A stretch of DNA of 64,000 bases from Polyangiaceae bacterium. Lineage in GTDB: Bacteria; Myxococcota_A; Polyangia; Polyangiales; Polyangiaceae. Shown here one piece after another: positions 43,873 through 51,897 of this stretch (position 1 is the stretch's first letter; every line of letters starts with the position of its first letter). Both the position numbers and the translations under genes were made by a program. Under the pieces are notes generated by a model. That model made no database searches, had not been told where the DNA came from, and was given only the letters and a program-made list of their open reading frames with translations. The DNA lies in NCBI GenBank assembly GCA_029261965.1, contig JAJDAH010000403.1, forward strand, positions 1 to 64,000. Reading direction: 5' to 3'.

Positions 43873-44514
43873 ATGATTCGTAAGACTCACACCGCCGCCG
43901 CATTGGTCGTTCTTTCCTTCGCCGTTGCCGGCTGCGCCGAGGGCGAGCGCCGTGCGGCTTCGCTCGAGCCTGGTGAGCGCGTCGTCGTGCACCTCTCGCT
44001 CACGGAAGAGGGAGATCTCGAAGCCACGTCCGTCGACGTCGAAAGCGACCAGGGCGACGTGGAGTGTCATCAAGAGGGCGAGCACGAAGGAGAGAACGAG
44101 GGTTGTGGCGTTCCGGGCGCAGGCGCCGGAGACGAAGGCCAAGACATGCTGGTCGCGCCACTATCTGCCGTCGCGAGCGATCCCATCGATGTCTTCGGCA
44201 TCACGGTCAACGTGGACCACGCCGATGTCTCTGCGACGTCCGGCACCTATTGGCTCGTAGGGAGCTATCGCGGCGCCAATAGCTTCGATGCGTCGGTTCT
44301 CAAGACGTCAGCCAATCCCCACCTGAGAATCGTCGGGCAGGTCGACCGGTTGCGGTCAGCCGCCGGTATGCTCGAGCTCTCGATTTTCGACCGAGACATC
44401 CAAGTCGACCCCACCATGCGGCTCAACCAGGTCGAATCTCTCGACGAGGCCGCCGAAGCCGACATCAACTGCGAGCAGGAAGGCGAGCACGAGGGCAATA
44501 ACCAGGGCTGCTAG
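43873..44514 (+). CDS. Lipoprotein with two CxQEGEHEGxNxGC motifs
   Basis: 213 residues from the ATG at 43873; signal peptide ending VAGC (Cys-21). Near residues 65-78 it carries CHQEGEHEGENEGC and, at its very end (200-213), CEQEGEHEGNNQGC. Each motif pairs two Cys with His and several Glu and could bind a metal ion or form a disulfide-closed acidic loop. The part between is beta-rich (ITVNVDHADVSATSGTYWLVG, LELSIFDRDIQV). No family recognised. It lies 99 bp after the sigma/FecR operon on the same strand and may be a target of that sigma factor. Confidence 0.72.
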   Translation: MIRKTHTAAALVVLSFAVAGCAEGERRAASLEPGERVVVHLSLTEEGDLEATSVDVESDQGDVECHQEGEHEGENEGCGVPGAGAGDEGQDMLVAPLSAVASDPIDVFGITVNVDHADVSATSGTYWLVGSYRGANSFDASVLKTSANPHLRIVGQVDRLRSAAGMLELSIFDRDIQVDPTMRLNQVESLDEAAEADINCEQEGEHEGNNQGC

Positions 44515-44556
44515 CTGCAGCCCTACCTAGCCCCGCGTCGACCCAAGTGATGCGGC

Positions 44557-45462
44557 TCACCGTTCGAGGGCAACGTCGACCTCGGGCGACGCACCTCCGA
44601 CCAAAAACAAGACGTCTCCCGTCTGTTCGGTGTTCGCCGGCGTGAGCTTGATGCTGATGTCGGTGACGTCGTCGGGAAACGAGCCGAGCGCCTCGGCGGG
44701 AATGGTGACGCTCGTGCTCGATGCGGTGATGCACGCGAGCAAGTAATCGCCCACGGAGCTAGTGCCGCTGACGGTGACGGCGACACTGCTCGCATCGCTT
44801 CCGGAAAAACCGATCGTGAGCGGGGCGCTTCGGCTCACCGACGTGAGCGCGTCGATGTCGCTCGAGACTGCCGCGGTAGGTACCGTCACTGGACCCGCGA
44901 CGATATTGGTGCTGGCGATGGCGACCGAGTCGCCGGGCGTCCAAGCGTCGGTGGCGTTGTCGAAGAAGTAGTAGCCGTTGGGAGTCATGGTGAGCTCGAC
45001 CGCGGGGTCGCCGGTGCCTCCGGTGATGGTGACGGTGCCCGCGTCTTGCCCGACAGTGCGACCCGGCAGCGTGCCGAAGCCGATGCAGTCGCCGGCGGCG
45101 TAAGGAACGTAAACCTCTTCCGGAGCCCAAACCACGCCGAGACCGATGTCGTCGCTGGGCGTGGCTAGCGGGTCCTCGTCGTTCTGGATGCCCATGAAAC
45201 TCGGGCCCCAGGGCGCTGCTACCGGAAGCCCAGCGGCAACACCGAACGGCGATCCGCTTCCGGCGGTTCCACCCGCGCCCGCATTTCCACTGCCGCCGCC
45301 AGCGGTCCCGCCCATACCGGCGCCAGCCGCCCCGCTCGAACCGCCGGAGCTCTGGCCAGCGGAACCTGCAGCACCGTCGTGGGCCGCGTTGCCATCACTG
45401 CACCCGCCAGCAGCCAGCAACAGGCCAATCATCGGAGCAAAATTGAAAGATCGATTTCTCAT
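44557..45462 (-). CDS. Glycine-rich-spacer lipoprotein of unknown function
   Basis: 301 residues; signal peptide ending AGGC (Cys-21), then a GAAGAGMGGTAGGG spacer to about residue 70. The remaining 230 residues are Thr/Ser/Val-rich with recurring strand motifs (VTITGGTGDPAVEL, PLTIGFSGSD, SVAVTVSGTSS, TSVTIPAEALGSFPDDVTDISIKL), which suggests two tandem Ig-like or beta-sandwich domains. A single Cys pair is visible (GDCIGFG, LACITAS). No catalytic pattern. Convergent with the gene ending at 44514. Confidence 0.75.
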   Translation of the reverse strand: MRNRSFNFAPMIGLLLAAGGCSDGNAAHDGAAGSAGQSSGGSSGAAGAGMGGTAGGGSGNAGAGGTAGSGSPFGVAAGLPVAAPWGPSFMGIQNDEDPLATPSDDIGLGVVWAPEEVYVPYAAGDCIGFGTLPGRTVGQDAGTVTITGGTGDPAVELTMTPNGYYFFDNATDAWTPGDSVAIASTNIVAGPVTVPTAAVSSDIDALTSVSRSAPLTIGFSGSDASSVAVTVSGTSSVGDYLLACITASSTSVTIPAEALGSFPDDVTDISIKLTPANTEQTGDVLFLVGGASPEVDVALER

Positions 45463-45604
45463 GGTCCGGGCCTAGAGCAACCGCCGTGCCACGGCGGTTT
45501 TCCGGCGCCGAGGCCTTGGCTGCGTGCGCGATCGTGGCGGTTTCACCACACCCGGAGGGCTTCCCGCGCACGCCGCACTCCCCAAGTTCAACACTGCGTT
45601 CGAC

Positions 45605-46480
45605 TCAGGGGAGCTGCTCGGGCGCCGAAGTATCCGCCGCGTCGGCTGGGGTTCTGACCTCGCGAAACAGGTGAGCGGCAGCCAAGACTCTCCTCGCGTG
45701 CTGGTCGTCCACCAGGAATGCCTCGAACGGCTCGGTCTTCTTGTTGCGCACGAGGGACAAGGGAGATTGCTTCTGGTTGCCGGTGAAGACGTCGATGTGG
45801 GTGTCCTTGATCGCCCCACCTCGATCGCTCGCAAAGAAGAACCCATCGTGAACGCGCTGGTCCCCGCTCGGCAGAACAAAAGCTTCTCCGATCGCCTCGG
45901 GGACGAACAGCACCGAACCGTACGGTATCCGAGCGGAGTCCACGGCTATCGTCCGAAACGGCACGAGTATTCCGCGGGCGGAGTCACCATACGGCCCATC
46001 GGCCACGCGGAATCGCGTGCGGCTGATTGCTTTGAACGCCGGGAACACCTCGACGCAGTCGACCTCCACCTCGTCAGTGACTCCGGCGTAGTTGAAAAGA
46101 CCCACGTCGACCACGCGTACCGTCCCTTGGAGCGCAGCGTTGCACCAATCGTAGGTCGAGAGCTTCGGGCCGAGGGGGGTGCCGTCTGCATCGCGCAAAT
46201 CATGCCCATCGGCCACCGAGTGCACCTCGGGCACGAAGTAGTTGGTCGCCCAGAGCGAGAGCGGATCGGACGTTTCGAGCGGCGGCGCGAAATCGAACCG
46301 CAGCGCCAGTTCCAACGCGGGTCGTGGCGATGCGACTTGCGGGATGTGCGGCGGCGGTGCGAGTCGGATGCCAGGCGACACCTCCCCAGGCGGCCGGGCC
46401 GCGACCGTTGGCGGTTTCGCAGCGGTGCACGCAAACAAGGGCACGGCGAAGATGGACCAGCGACGTTTCACGATGCGCAT
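45605..46480 (-). CDS. Lipoprotein with 3D domain (RlpA/MltA-like double-psi barrel)
   Basis: 291 residues from the ATG at 46480; lipobox-like LFAC (Cys-18). The C-terminal half matches the 3D domain (PF06725): RTIAVDSARIPYGSVLFVPEA then DGFFFASDRGGAIKDTHIDVFTG, with the three Asp residues that give the domain its name. 3D domains occur in MltA-type lytic transglycosylases and in cell-wall-associated proteins, so a role in peptidoglycan cutting or binding is likely. The gene is divergent from a TetR regulator, which may control it. Confidence 0.82.
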   Translation of the reverse strand: MRIVKRRWSIFAVPLFACTAAKPPTVAARPPGEVSPGIRLAPPPHIPQVASPRPALELALRFDFAPPLETSDPLSLWATNYFVPEVHSVADGHDLRDADGTPLGPKLSTYDWCNAALQGTVRVVDVGLFNYAGVTDEVEVDCVEVFPAFKAISRTRFRVADGPYGDSARGILVPFRTIAVDSARIPYGSVLFVPEAIGEAFVLPSGDQRVHDGFFFASDRGGAIKDTHIDVFTGNQKQSPLSLVRNKKTEPFEAFLVDDQHARRVLAAAHLFREVRTPADAADTSAPEQLP

Positions 46481-46507
46481 CTCAGTCTTCGAGAAGTGCT
46501 GGGATGC
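46477..46507. promoter_or_regulatory. Imperfect inverted repeat between the 3D lipoprotein and the TetR gene
   Basis: GCATCTCAG (46477-46485) and CTGGGATGC (46499-46507) are inverted copies with one mismatch, 13 bases apart, and overlap the start of the minus-strand gene. The position would suit a TetR operator that represses the divergent gene. This is weak evidence, since arms of nine bases with a mismatch can occur by chance. Confidence 0.25.
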
Positions 46508-46659
46508 GGGCAAGCATCAGCGGCCATCAACGCTCGGAGCGCCACGAGCATTTCCAAGAAATACCACGAGACGAGCTCGCCACGGTCGGCCGACGACGCG
46601 CTGCGTTTCCGGCACGTCTGGCGGACGGACCAAGCGGTGTGCGAAGGTTGCGGCTCGCG

Positions 46660-47307
46660 ATGGCAAACGTCCCCGGCCGGTCGAACAAGGAGCGCGTCCG
46701 AAGTCGGAAGGCGCCGTCGCAGGATCGCTCGCGGGACACCGTGGCCGTGATCCGAACCGCGGCAAAGCAGATCTTGGAGGAAAAGGGCTTCGACGGCCTC
46801 ACGACGAATCTCATCGCGGAGGTCGCGGGCGTGAGCATCGGGTCGCTCTACCAATACTTTCCGAGCAAAGAAGCGATCGTCGGAGCGGTCATCGAGCAGC
46901 GGGCGAACGAGACCATTCGGGCGCTCTGGGAGTTCGCTCAGAACCTCCCGGACAACAGCTTCGAGGGGGCTATCACTGCCGTCACCCGTTGGTACGTCGA
47001 GCGCTATCGCACTGACCGCGCTCTGTATCGTGCGATCTTGCCCGAAATCGAACGACTCGAGCGCACGGAGTTCGTTCGAGAGCGCACGGCGAAGATCGGA
47101 GAAATGATCGCCCTCGGGATCGGTGGGTTCGGAGACGAGATCGCCCCATCCGATCCGGAGCTCGCCGGGTTTCTGATTGCGGCCGCGGCCGAAGGGGTGC
47201 TCGCGCGCGCCGTTTTGGCCGGCGACGACGTGCTCGACCGCCCGGAGCTCGCCGACGAGCTCGCAGCGATGGTGATCGGCTACCTGACGAGACGGCGCAC
47301 GGGCTGA
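46660..47307 (+). CDS. TetR/AcrR-family transcriptional regulator
   Basis: 215 residues from the ATG at 46660. The N-terminal helix-turn-helix is typical: AAKQILEEKGFDGLTTNLIAEVAGVSIGSLYQYFPSKEAIVGAV (about 29-75). The ligand domain of about 130 residues includes VTRWYVERYRTDRALYRAILPEIERLE and the conserved LAGFLIAAAAEGVLARAV helix. Such regulators normally repress a neighbouring gene and let go on binding a small molecule; the divergent 3D lipoprotein gene is the nearest candidate. Confidence 0.92.
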   Translation: MANVPGRSNKERVRSRKAPSQDRSRDTVAVIRTAAKQILEEKGFDGLTTNLIAEVAGVSIGSLYQYFPSKEAIVGAVIEQRANETIRALWEFAQNLPDNSFEGAITAVTRWYVERYRTDRALYRAILPEIERLERTEFVRERTAKIGEMIALGIGGFGDEIAPSDPELAGFLIAAAAEGVLARAVLAGDDVLDRPELADELAAMVIGYLTRRRTG

Positions 47308-47421
47308 AAAAAACGCGAGCCTCGGTGTGCTGACGCTTGCGCCGAGCGCATGGATGCCGGGCTTTTCGCCTGCGACGAATGCGAGTCGGCGACCGACGTT
47401 GCTGCTGACAAGATCGTGGCC

Positions 47422-48966
47422 ATGCGAACTCTTCTCTTACGATGTTGGGTGTCGGCGGCATTGCTCTGCTCGGCTTGCGGCGAAGACGCGACGGGCTCTT
47501 CGGCCGGCGGTGCAGGGGCGGCGATGGGCGGCGGTGCAGGGCAGGGCACGTCGGCTAGCGGTGGTTCGGCGGGGACTTCTTCGAGCGGTGGCGCGGCCGG
47601 CACCAGCTCGAGCGGTGGCGCGGCCGGCACCGGCGCCGGCGGCGGTACGGCGGGTAGCGGTGCAGCCGCCGGGGGAGATGGTGGCGTCGCCCCCGAGACG
47701 AGCATCATCTCCGGACCATCGAGCCCGACCATCGACTCGCATGCGGCGTTCGAGCTCGCCGCTGACCGGCCCGCGACGTTCGAGTGCGATGTCGATGGCG
47801 CCGGTTGGCGCGACTGCGCGTCGACTGCGTTTTTCACGGATTTTGCGCCAGGCAGCCACATGGTGGAGGTCCGTGCGCGGGATGCACAATCCGGCGTAGT
47901 CGATCCGACGCCGGCCGGTCACACGTGGGTCGTCTCGAGCATTTTCGCCGATCCCCACCTGGGGCTCACCCCCGGGTCGCCGACGCCGCAGCCGGATCCC
48001 GACGGCGGCAGCTTCCGGATCAAGTGCGAGGTCAGCCACTACGCTTACGACGATCCGATTGTTTTCCCCGACGAGCCGGGACGCGCGCACTTGCACATGT
48101 TCCTCGGGAACGTAGACGTCGTCGCCAGCTCCACCGGAGAGTCGCTCTTGTCGAGCGGAGAAACGACATGCGCGGGCAACCCCTTGAACCGATCTTCGTA
48201 CTGGATCCCCTCGCTGTTGCGTCCGCTCTACGAGGCGGGTGGCGCTCGCATGCTCGATTCGGATGGGAATCCGGCCTACTCGATCGTCGAGCCGCTCTCG
48301 GGTCCCGAAGCCACCGACGTGTACTACAAGTCCGGCACCGACGATCTCGGTGCCATCCAACCGATGCCGCTCGGTCTTCGAATGATCGCCGGCGACGGGG
48401 GCGCCGCGGCGCCTCAGACGAACCAGATCGTCCGCTGGTCTTGCGAGTCCACAGTCATCGCGAGCGCAGACGATTTTCTTCCGCACGTGCCGGCCTGCGC
48501 ACCGGGAGATCTCGTGAGGCTGACGATCACGTTCCCGAATTGTTGGAATGGCGTCGACCTCGATATGCCGGACCACAAGAGCCACATGGACTACCCGACC
48601 TGGGATCCGGCTCGGGGCATCCATTGCGGTGCGAGTCACCCGGTGACGCTCACCGCTGTGAGCTACAACTTCGCCTGGCGCGTGACCGCGGGCAATGTCG
48701 GCCCAAGCGGCGACTCGAGCGACTGGCGCCTTGCTTCCGACAAGTACACGGAGTCGTCGACGACGCCCGGCGGGCTCTCGGCGCACGGGGATTGGTTCAT
48801 GGCTTGGCACCCCGAAGTGATGCAGGCATGGATCGACGAGTGCATCCGCGCTGGCCGCCATTGCGCCGGCGGCGACCTCGGCAACGGCTGGAACATGAAC
48901 GGCCACCAACCGGGACCGCCGCGACCCCTGCCCGCCGTCAAGAATCGAGGGCTGGGTCCGGGCTGA
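47422..48966 (+). CDS. DUF1996-domain lipoprotein
   Basis: 514 residues from the ATG at 47422. Lipobox CSAC (Cys-19) and a GTSSSGGAA spacer to about 90, then a small Ig-like repeat (about 95-175, with FECDVDGAGWRDC) and the DUF1996 domain (PF09362) spanning the rest. Diagnostic parts are GRAHLHMFLGN, FPNCWNGVDLDMPDHKSHM, HCGASHPV and AHGDWFMAWHPEVMQAWIDEC. DUF1996 proteins are widespread in fungi and actinobacteria, exported and thought to be carbohydrate-related, but no reaction is known. The many conserved His and Asp suggest a metal site. Confidence 0.88.
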   Translation: MRTLLLRCWVSAALLCSACGEDATGSSAGGAGAAMGGGAGQGTSASGGSAGTSSSGGAAGTSSSGGAAGTGAGGGTAGSGAAAGGDGGVAPETSIISGPSSPTIDSHAAFELAADRPATFECDVDGAGWRDCASTAFFTDFAPGSHMVEVRARDAQSGVVDPTPAGHTWVVSSIFADPHLGLTPGSPTPQPDPDGGSFRIKCEVSHYAYDDPIVFPDEPGRAHLHMFLGNVDVVASSTGESLLSSGETTCAGNPLNRSSYWIPSLLRPLYEAGGARMLDSDGNPAYSIVEPLSGPEATDVYYKSGTDDLGAIQPMPLGLRMIAGDGGAAAPQTNQIVRWSCESTVIASADDFLPHVPACAPGDLVRLTITFPNCWNGVDLDMPDHKSHMDYPTWDPARGIHCGASHPVTLTAVSYNFAWRVTAGNVGPSGDSSDWRLASDKYTESSTTPGGLSAHGDWFMAWHPEVMQAWIDECIRAGRHCAGGDLGNGWNMNGHQPGPPRPLPAVKNRGLGPG

Positions 48967-49063
48967 GCGCTGCGACTCGTGCGAGGCCGGCGATTTCCTT
49001 ACGCGACTTCACCGAACGCCGGCCCTTGCCGCCTTCAGCGATCGCAGGCACCGTCCGGGCGCC

Positions 49064-49462
49064 GTGAATGTGCGAGGCCAGAGCGGCCAACGAGCCCTAG
49101 CGTGCGGAATAGGGGCCGTGGCGGCGGCGCTGCTCGCTTGTGGCTCCGGGGGCTCGGGCGGCGCCAAGTGCGTCAGTGCGCTCGAGCTCAGCGGCCAGCG
49201 ATTCACGTCACTCGGTACCCATAGCGAGCAGGCCAAAGCCAAAGAGAGCTCGGTGGAGGGCGCTTGCATCGCCTATTGCCAGTTCGGTGACCCCGCGGTC
49301 CAAGCAGCGCACGACAAGTGGCGCCAGGCGAACCCCGCATCCAAGGCCAGACGCGAATCAGTGATCACCATTCACATCAGCAGCGAGGTGAAAGCGTGCC
49401 AAGCGCGCTGCGGCGCGGCCGTGAAAGCCGGCTCGGCGAAAGTGAAGACCGAATGCCTGTGA
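49064..49462 (+). CDS. Small Cys-rich lipoprotein, first of a pair
   Basis: 132 residues from a GTG at 49064; signal peptide ending LLAC (Cys-26). The mature part has four Cys in two groups (EGACIAYC and KACQARC, plus flanking ones) that recur in the next gene as EACRAWC and AGCASRC. The two are probably paralogues, forming a small helical domain with two disulfides. Function unknown. The stop overlaps the next gene. Confidence 0.7.
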   Translation: MNVRGQSGQRALACGIGAVAAALLACGSGGSGGAKCVSALELSGQRFTSLGTHSEQAKAKESSVEGACIAYCQFGDPAVQAAHDKWRQANPASKARRESVITIHISSEVKACQARCGAAVKAGSAKVKTECL

Positions 49463-49782
49463 TCCGGAGCGGATCCGCCGCGGGCGGAGGACGGTCGACG
49501 AGCATCGTCGTCATGGCCCCGTTGCTCGTTGCCCTTCTTGCTTGCGGTGGCGGCAAGGCAAGCGGCGGTTCGAGCTGTGATGCCGAGCTCCAACACAAAG
49601 GCGGTACCGCCACGGGCAAGGGCGCCGACAAGTTTCAAGCCCAGCACGAAGCTTGCCGCGCCTGGTGCAAAGCCAACGACCCAGAGTCGGCAACCTCGTC
49701 GCACATGCAAGCTGGCTGCGCGAGCCGGTGTGGCGGAGACGTCATGTTCGGCGTGAGCACTGCGAGCGTCGCCTGCAAGTAG
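49453..49782 (+). CDS. Small Cys-rich lipoprotein, second of a pair
   Basis: 109 residues from the ATG at 49453 (GTG at 49459 is an alternative that overlaps the upstream stop as GTGA). Signal peptide ending LLAC (Cys-31). It shares the Cys pattern of the upstream gene (HEACRAWC and AGCASRCG) and is presumably its paralogue; the 10-base overlap couples their translation. Function unknown. Confidence 0.7.
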   Translation: MPVIRSGSAAGGGRSTSIVVMAPLLVALLACGGGKASGGSSCDAELQHKGGTATGKGADKFQAQHEACRAWCKANDPESATSSHMQAGCASRCGGDVMFGVSTASVACK

Positions 49783-49803
49783 TCTTGAATTCCGTTTGGA
49801 ACG

Positions 49804-50298
49804 TCAGGCCTCGCTCTCCTGAAGCGGAACCACCAAAACTGGCACCGGAGAGCGGCGAAAAAGAGTCGAAGCGACTGAGCCACGCAGCAGGTGCGCGAGG
49901 ATCCCTTCTTCCGTCGTACCGATGACGATCATGTCAGCGCCGATGCGTGTTGCCTCGGCGAGAATGGTGTCGGTAGCGATTCCGCTGACGACCGTGACCC
50001 CCGAAACGCACCGCTGTGCAGCCTCGTCGACTTCGAGGCGCTCTCGGATCTGACGTGTCGCGTCCCATACGAGCTCTTGTTGAGCAGATGGGTCGATGGC
50101 GGCGGACCACTGAACCGGAGGCTCGACGACGTGCAGAATGTGCGCGCGCGCGCCCAGTTGTCTGGCAAGCGTGAGTGCGTAGTCGCATGTAGCCGCGGTT
50201 TCGGGTCGCAGATCCGTCGCGTAGAGAATGGTGGTCGTGGCCGCACTTCTCGAGCAACCACTGTCGCCACCCAGTTGCGGCGCGTTCTGGTCGAACAT
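49804..50298 (-). CDS. Universal stress protein (UspA family)
   Basis: 164 residues. A Rossmann-like Usp domain starts at TILYATDLRPETAATCDYALTLARQL and ends with the ATP-binding motif GTTEEGILAHLLRGSVAS (G-2x-G-9x-G-S/T), so nucleotide binding is likely. The His in HILHVVEP and the C-terminal PVPVLVVP strand are typical. Usp proteins accumulate under starvation or oxidative stress. It converges on the small lipoprotein pair, and the hemerythrin-like gene follows upstream on the same strand. Confidence 0.92.
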   Translation of the reverse strand: MFDQNAPQLGGDSGCSRSAATTTILYATDLRPETAATCDYALTLARQLGARAHILHVVEPPVQWSAAIDPSAQQELVWDATRQIRERLEVDEAAQRCVSGVTVVSGIATDTILAEATRIGADMIVIGTTEEGILAHLLRGSVASTLFRRSPVPVLVVPLQESEA

Positions 50299-50469
50299 CT
50301 GTAGTTTGAGTGCGCGTTCGGCACGCGGGCGGCTCAGGTTTCGTCGTCCAGTGAAAATCGGAGACGAAGCATCAGCTCAGCAGAGCATTCGCCCACCGCG
50401 CGAGCTCGGAGGACGCGCTTCATGTGCGTGTCGTATGAGGTTGCGCGCACGTGCTGCGCGTTTAGCGCC

Positions 50470-50928
50470 TCAGTCGCTCCCGCCGATGTCGAGCAGCATC
50501 GCCTGCTGGAGGAACGAATCTTCGTCACGTTCGTGTCTTTTCAGCATGTCGAGAACGTGGAGCAGCCGGTCCTTGACCCAGTGAACTTCGTGGGCTTCGT
50601 ATCCAGTCAGAAGGTCGTCGATCGCACCGAGCATCTGGCTGTGCTCCGCTTCGAGCGCGGCGATGCGCGAGGTCAGCTCGGGTCGCGTCTCGCGAAGGTC
50701 GCCGAAGTAGCCGCCTTTCTCCTCAAAGGCGAAGTGGACGGCGAGACCATCGCGGAAGTCTTCGATCTCGCCACGCAGCAGGACAGAGAGACTCGAGGGA
50801 CGAATACCGCCCGGTGGCGCCCACGCAATCAGCCGCAAGCGGTCGACCACTTGACGAAGCCGACGATGCTGTCGAAGCACTTCGGACTGATCCGAGGGAC
50901 GTTGTCGTTCGATCCTTTCGGCCAGCAT
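50470..50928 (-). CDS. Hemerythrin-like HHE-domain protein
   Basis: 152 residues. Four helices with the HHE metal ligands: His in [10 protein letters not shown] near residue 21, HFAFEE (about 65-70), EHSQML (about 94-99) and RHERDEDSF near the end. This is the diiron arrangement that binds or senses oxygen, nitric oxide or iron. Cytoplasmic; no signal peptide. It sits between the universal stress protein and an ABC exporter operon, which fits a stress-response neighbourhood. Confidence 0.85.
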   Translation of the reverse strand: MLAERIERQRPSDQSEVLRQHRRLRQVVDRLRLIAWAPPGGIRPSSLSVLLRGEIEDFRDGLAVHFAFEEKGGYFGDLRETRPELTSRIAALEAEHSQMLGAIDDLLTGYEAHEVHWVKDRLLHVLDMLKRHERDEDSFLQQAMLLDIGGSD

Positions 50929-51156
50929 GGCGTGCCTCCCCGTGTGGCGCTTGCGTGTGTGTCAGCGCTCCCTCGGGGCGTGCATTGCGCGTGCCACGGG
51001 TGGCACTCGTTAGGCACGCACACGACCGTGCACCTGCTGGCAACGTCGGCAACGTCGGTGTGGGGGACTCACAGCCTGCCACGAAAAATGTGCGCGACGA
51101 CCACCCTGCGAGCTCTGTGCGATGGACGACAGCGTGTCAGCGAGGGACGATGCGTC

Positions 51157-51897
51157 ATGGCCACCGACGCGCCCATCGCCAGCGGGGCCGCCAGACATCC
51201 CGTCCTCGTCGGGCGGTCGATCACCAAGGTCTATCGGATGGGGGACGTGGACGTTCACGCGCTCCGCGGCGTGGACGTCACCCTGTACTCGGGGGAGCTG
51301 CTCGTGCTCCTCGGGGCGTCCGGAAGCGGCAAGTCGACGCTGTTGAACATTCTCGGTGGCTTGGACACGCCGAGCAAGGGTGAGGTTTTTTATCGGAACC
51401 AAGAGCTGACGAGCGCCCGATCCTACGAGCTCACTCGCTATCGACGTGAGCACGTGGGGTTCGTTTTTCAGTTCTACAATCTCATCCCGAGCCTCACGGC
51501 GCGGGAGAATGTCGCCCTCGTGACCGAAATTTCCGCTGATCCGCTCGAGCCTGGCGAAGCGCTCGAGCTCGTCGGTTTGGGCGAGCGCGTCGACCACTTT
51601 CCGGCCCAGCTGTCGGGGGGCGAGCAGCAACGCGTCGCCATCGCTCGTGCGATCGCCAAGCAGCCGGAGGTCCTCTTGTGCGACGAGCCGACCGGGGCGC
51701 TCGACTACCGAACGGGGATACGTGTGCTCGAGGTGCTCGAGCACATCAACCGAGATCTTGGAACCACGACCGCCGTCATCACTCACAACGCTCCGATCGC
51801 TGCGATGGCCGATCGAGTGATCACGCTGCAGGACGGCCGAACGGCGGAGGTGGTCGAGAACGCCACGAAGGTCGAGGCCAAGGACATTCGATGGTGA
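51157..51897 (+). CDS. ABC transporter ATP-binding protein (MacB/LolD type)
   Basis: 246 residues from the ATG at 51157; a longer frame begins at 50422 but lacks any start signal. Walker [10 protein letters not shown] (about 49-57), Q-loop [12 protein letters not shown], signature [14 protein letters not shown], Walker [13 protein letters not shown] and the H-loop AVITHN are all present, so it is active in principle. The MacB/LolD/FtsE group powers FtsX-type permeases. The next gene starts before this one ends (ATGGTGA, 7-base overlap) and encodes exactly such a permease. Confidence 0.92.
   Translation: MATDAPIASGAARHPVLVGRSITKVYRMGDVDVHALRGVDVTLYSGELLVLLGASGSGKSTLLNILGGLDTPSKGEVFYRNQELTSARSYELTRYRREHVGFVFQFYNLIPSLTARENVALVTEISADPLEPGEALELVGLGERVDHFPAQLSGGEQQRVAIARAIAKQPEVLLCDEPTGALDYRTGIRVLEVLEHINRDLGTTTAVITHNAPIAAMADRVITLQDGRTAEVVENATKVEAKDIRW

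Noticed and set aside
50422-51156. Longer start for the ABC ATP-binding protein
   Set aside because: The extra 245 codons overlap the hemerythrin-like gene on the other strand, look like shadow sequence, and the protein from 51157 matches the normal length.
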